Source of the DNA: a virus
IMG/VR virus record: IMGVR_UViG_3300042379_000273
Span: 1-27,937 of that record
Length of the DNA: 27,937 bases
Reading direction: 5' to 3' (one strand)
Position 1 is the stretch's first letter. The number at the start of each line of letters is the position of its first letter. Made by a program: the position numbers and the translations under genes. A model generated the notes under the pieces. It did not search any database. It saw only the letters and a list, made by a program, of their open reading frames with translations, and had not been told where the DNA came from. Shown piece after piece: positions 27,249 to 27,937 of the stretch.

Positions 27249-27937
27249 ATGGAAGCATTAAATTTAAGAAGTGCCTTAGAAAAAGGTGGTGCTACTTTGG
27301 ATGAAAACCAAATCAAGTTCGTTTCGGCTATTGAGAACGAAATGAATGAGAGAGCAAAAAAACAAGAAGAAGCGTATTCAGCATCTTTAACAGAAGCGTT
27401 AAGAAGTGTATTAGGAGCGCAAGAAAAAAACGAGCAAGGACAAACAGTAACAGTTGCAGAGCAATTGCGTAACCTTGCAGAGGGATTAGAGAAAGTTGAG
27501 AAAAACAATGTTAGACAATTGTCTAATGTAGAGAAATTCCAACTTCGTAAAATGGTAAAAGAGCAACACAAAGATATTTGTGAGGCTATCAGAAGCGGAA
27601 GTGATTTAGAGATTACTTTTAATGCTAAGCGTTCTGCTGCTATTTACACGGCTTCTACTGCTGTTGCAAATGATACTGGTGTATTATTGCCATTGAATGA
27701 AAACTTTGAGTTTGAAAGCGAAATTTCTAAAATTCGTTACCCAGAGAATTTCATCTTAGATGTAATCTCTAACAGACAAGTTGCTAGAGTTCCACAACAA
27801 ATCATCAAAAATGAGCAAGCTACTGCTGAGGGAGCTGTTGCTTTAGTTGCTGAGGGTGGTACTAAGCCATTAGTTTCTGATACATTCTTGAGAACACTTA
27901 CTTTGCGTAAGAAATATGCTGCTCACATCGAGTGGAC
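27249..27937 (+). CDS. Major capsid protein (HK97 fold), 3' end beyond the window
   Basis: 229 codons are visible with no stop before the right edge. The first ~110 residues are a charged coiled coil (IENEMNERAKKQEEAYSASL, later LRNLAEGLEKVEKNN), the delta scaffolding domain expected to be cut off by the upstream protease. The capsid body then begins (IYTASTAVANDTGVLLPLNE, then IRYPENFILDVISNRQVARV and GAVALVAEGGTKPLVSD), typical of the HK97 N-arm and P-domain. The start ATG lies 13 nt after the protease stop in an A-rich context. Confidence 0.9.
   Translation, partial: MEALNLRSALEKGGATLDENQIKFVSAIENEMNERAKKQEEAYSASLTEALRSVLGAQEKNEQGQTVTVAEQLRNLAEGLEKVEKNNVRQLSNVEKFQLRKMVKEQHKDICEAIRSGSDLEITFNAKRSAAIYTASTAVANDTGVLLPLNENFEFESEISKIRYPENFILDVISNRQVARVPQQIIKNEQATAEGAVALVAEGGTKPLVSDTFLRTLTLRKKYAAHIEW

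Noticed and set aside
1-27937. Integrase, attachment core, tRNA or rRNA genes
   Set aside because: No tyrosine or serine recombinase motif, no cloverleaf and no rRNA-like block was seen on either strand.

Overview
The window is a stretch of a tailed bacteriophage (HK97-type capsid, probably siphovirus-like) that infects a member of the Bacteroidota, most likely a flavobacterium. The reasons: the DNA is AT-rich; most genes start in a plain A/T context (AAATTATG, ACATTATG) with no Shine-Dalgarno sequence; the intergenic gaps repeatedly carry the Bacteroidota -7 promoter element TAnnTTTG; and the right end carries terminase, portal, prohead protease and major capsid genes in the usual order. No integrase, CI-like repressor, rRNA, tRNA, IS element or CRISPR array is visible, so nothing here indicates a temperate phage.

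Layout. (1) 1-4499: the end of the tail module, with a partial tail protein, a 334-aa beta-rich protein and a 1095-aa mosaic fibre. (2) 4502-7636: the lysis region, with an unknown 85-aa protein, a three-segment membrane protein (holin candidate), a membrane-anchored coiled coil, a GH24 endolysin, a calcineurin-like phosphoesterase, a lipoprotein with a C-terminal membrane segment (u-spanin candidate) and a 39-aa ORF ending in a terminator. (3) 7701-8888, minus strand: three small ORFs downstream of a DNA methyltransferase whose flanks look like an integron-type cassette. (4) 9114-10999: short membrane or coiled-coil ORFs and a second, unrelated methyltransferase. (5) 11116-17736: the replication module, with a 147-aa protein, an SSB-like protein, a noncoding array of palindromes and direct repeats (origin candidate), a small HTH protein, a primase/P-loop ATPase fusion, a CoiA-like nuclease, an SF2 helicase and a VRR-NUC nuclease. 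(6) 17788-19523: overlapping small ORFs including a DUF3310 protein and a lipoprotein. (7) 19534-22770, minus strand: about fourteen small genes of unknown function packed end to end, separated from the plus-strand genes by a shared terminator. (8) 22935-27937: small and large terminase, portal, protease and the start of the capsid gene.

How it works together. Blocks 8, 1 and 2 are late functions (packaging, head, tail adhesion, lysis); the gene order implies that the remaining head and tail genes lie outside the window. Block 5 is a self-contained replication and recombination set with its own candidate origin. Blocks 3, 4, 6 and 7 are accessory genes of the kind that usually carry host-takeover or anti-defence roles.

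The parts most worth a second look are noncoding or recoded: the TTTTAAAC/GTTTAAAA array at 12377-12617; promoter-proximal RNA leaders at 11007-11098, 11565-11620 and 12937-13042, in which a hairpin loop can pair with a distant segment (the last one also has a terminator and a possible bulged-G motif); the cassette-like boundaries around the first methyltransferase; an intact alanine-rich +1 frame behind the small terminase stop; a 450-nt same-strand overlapping ORF; and a rare perfect Shine-Dalgarno sequence in front of a 7-codon ORF and a UUCG hairpin. Everything was read by eye without a database search, so names rest on motifs and gene order.
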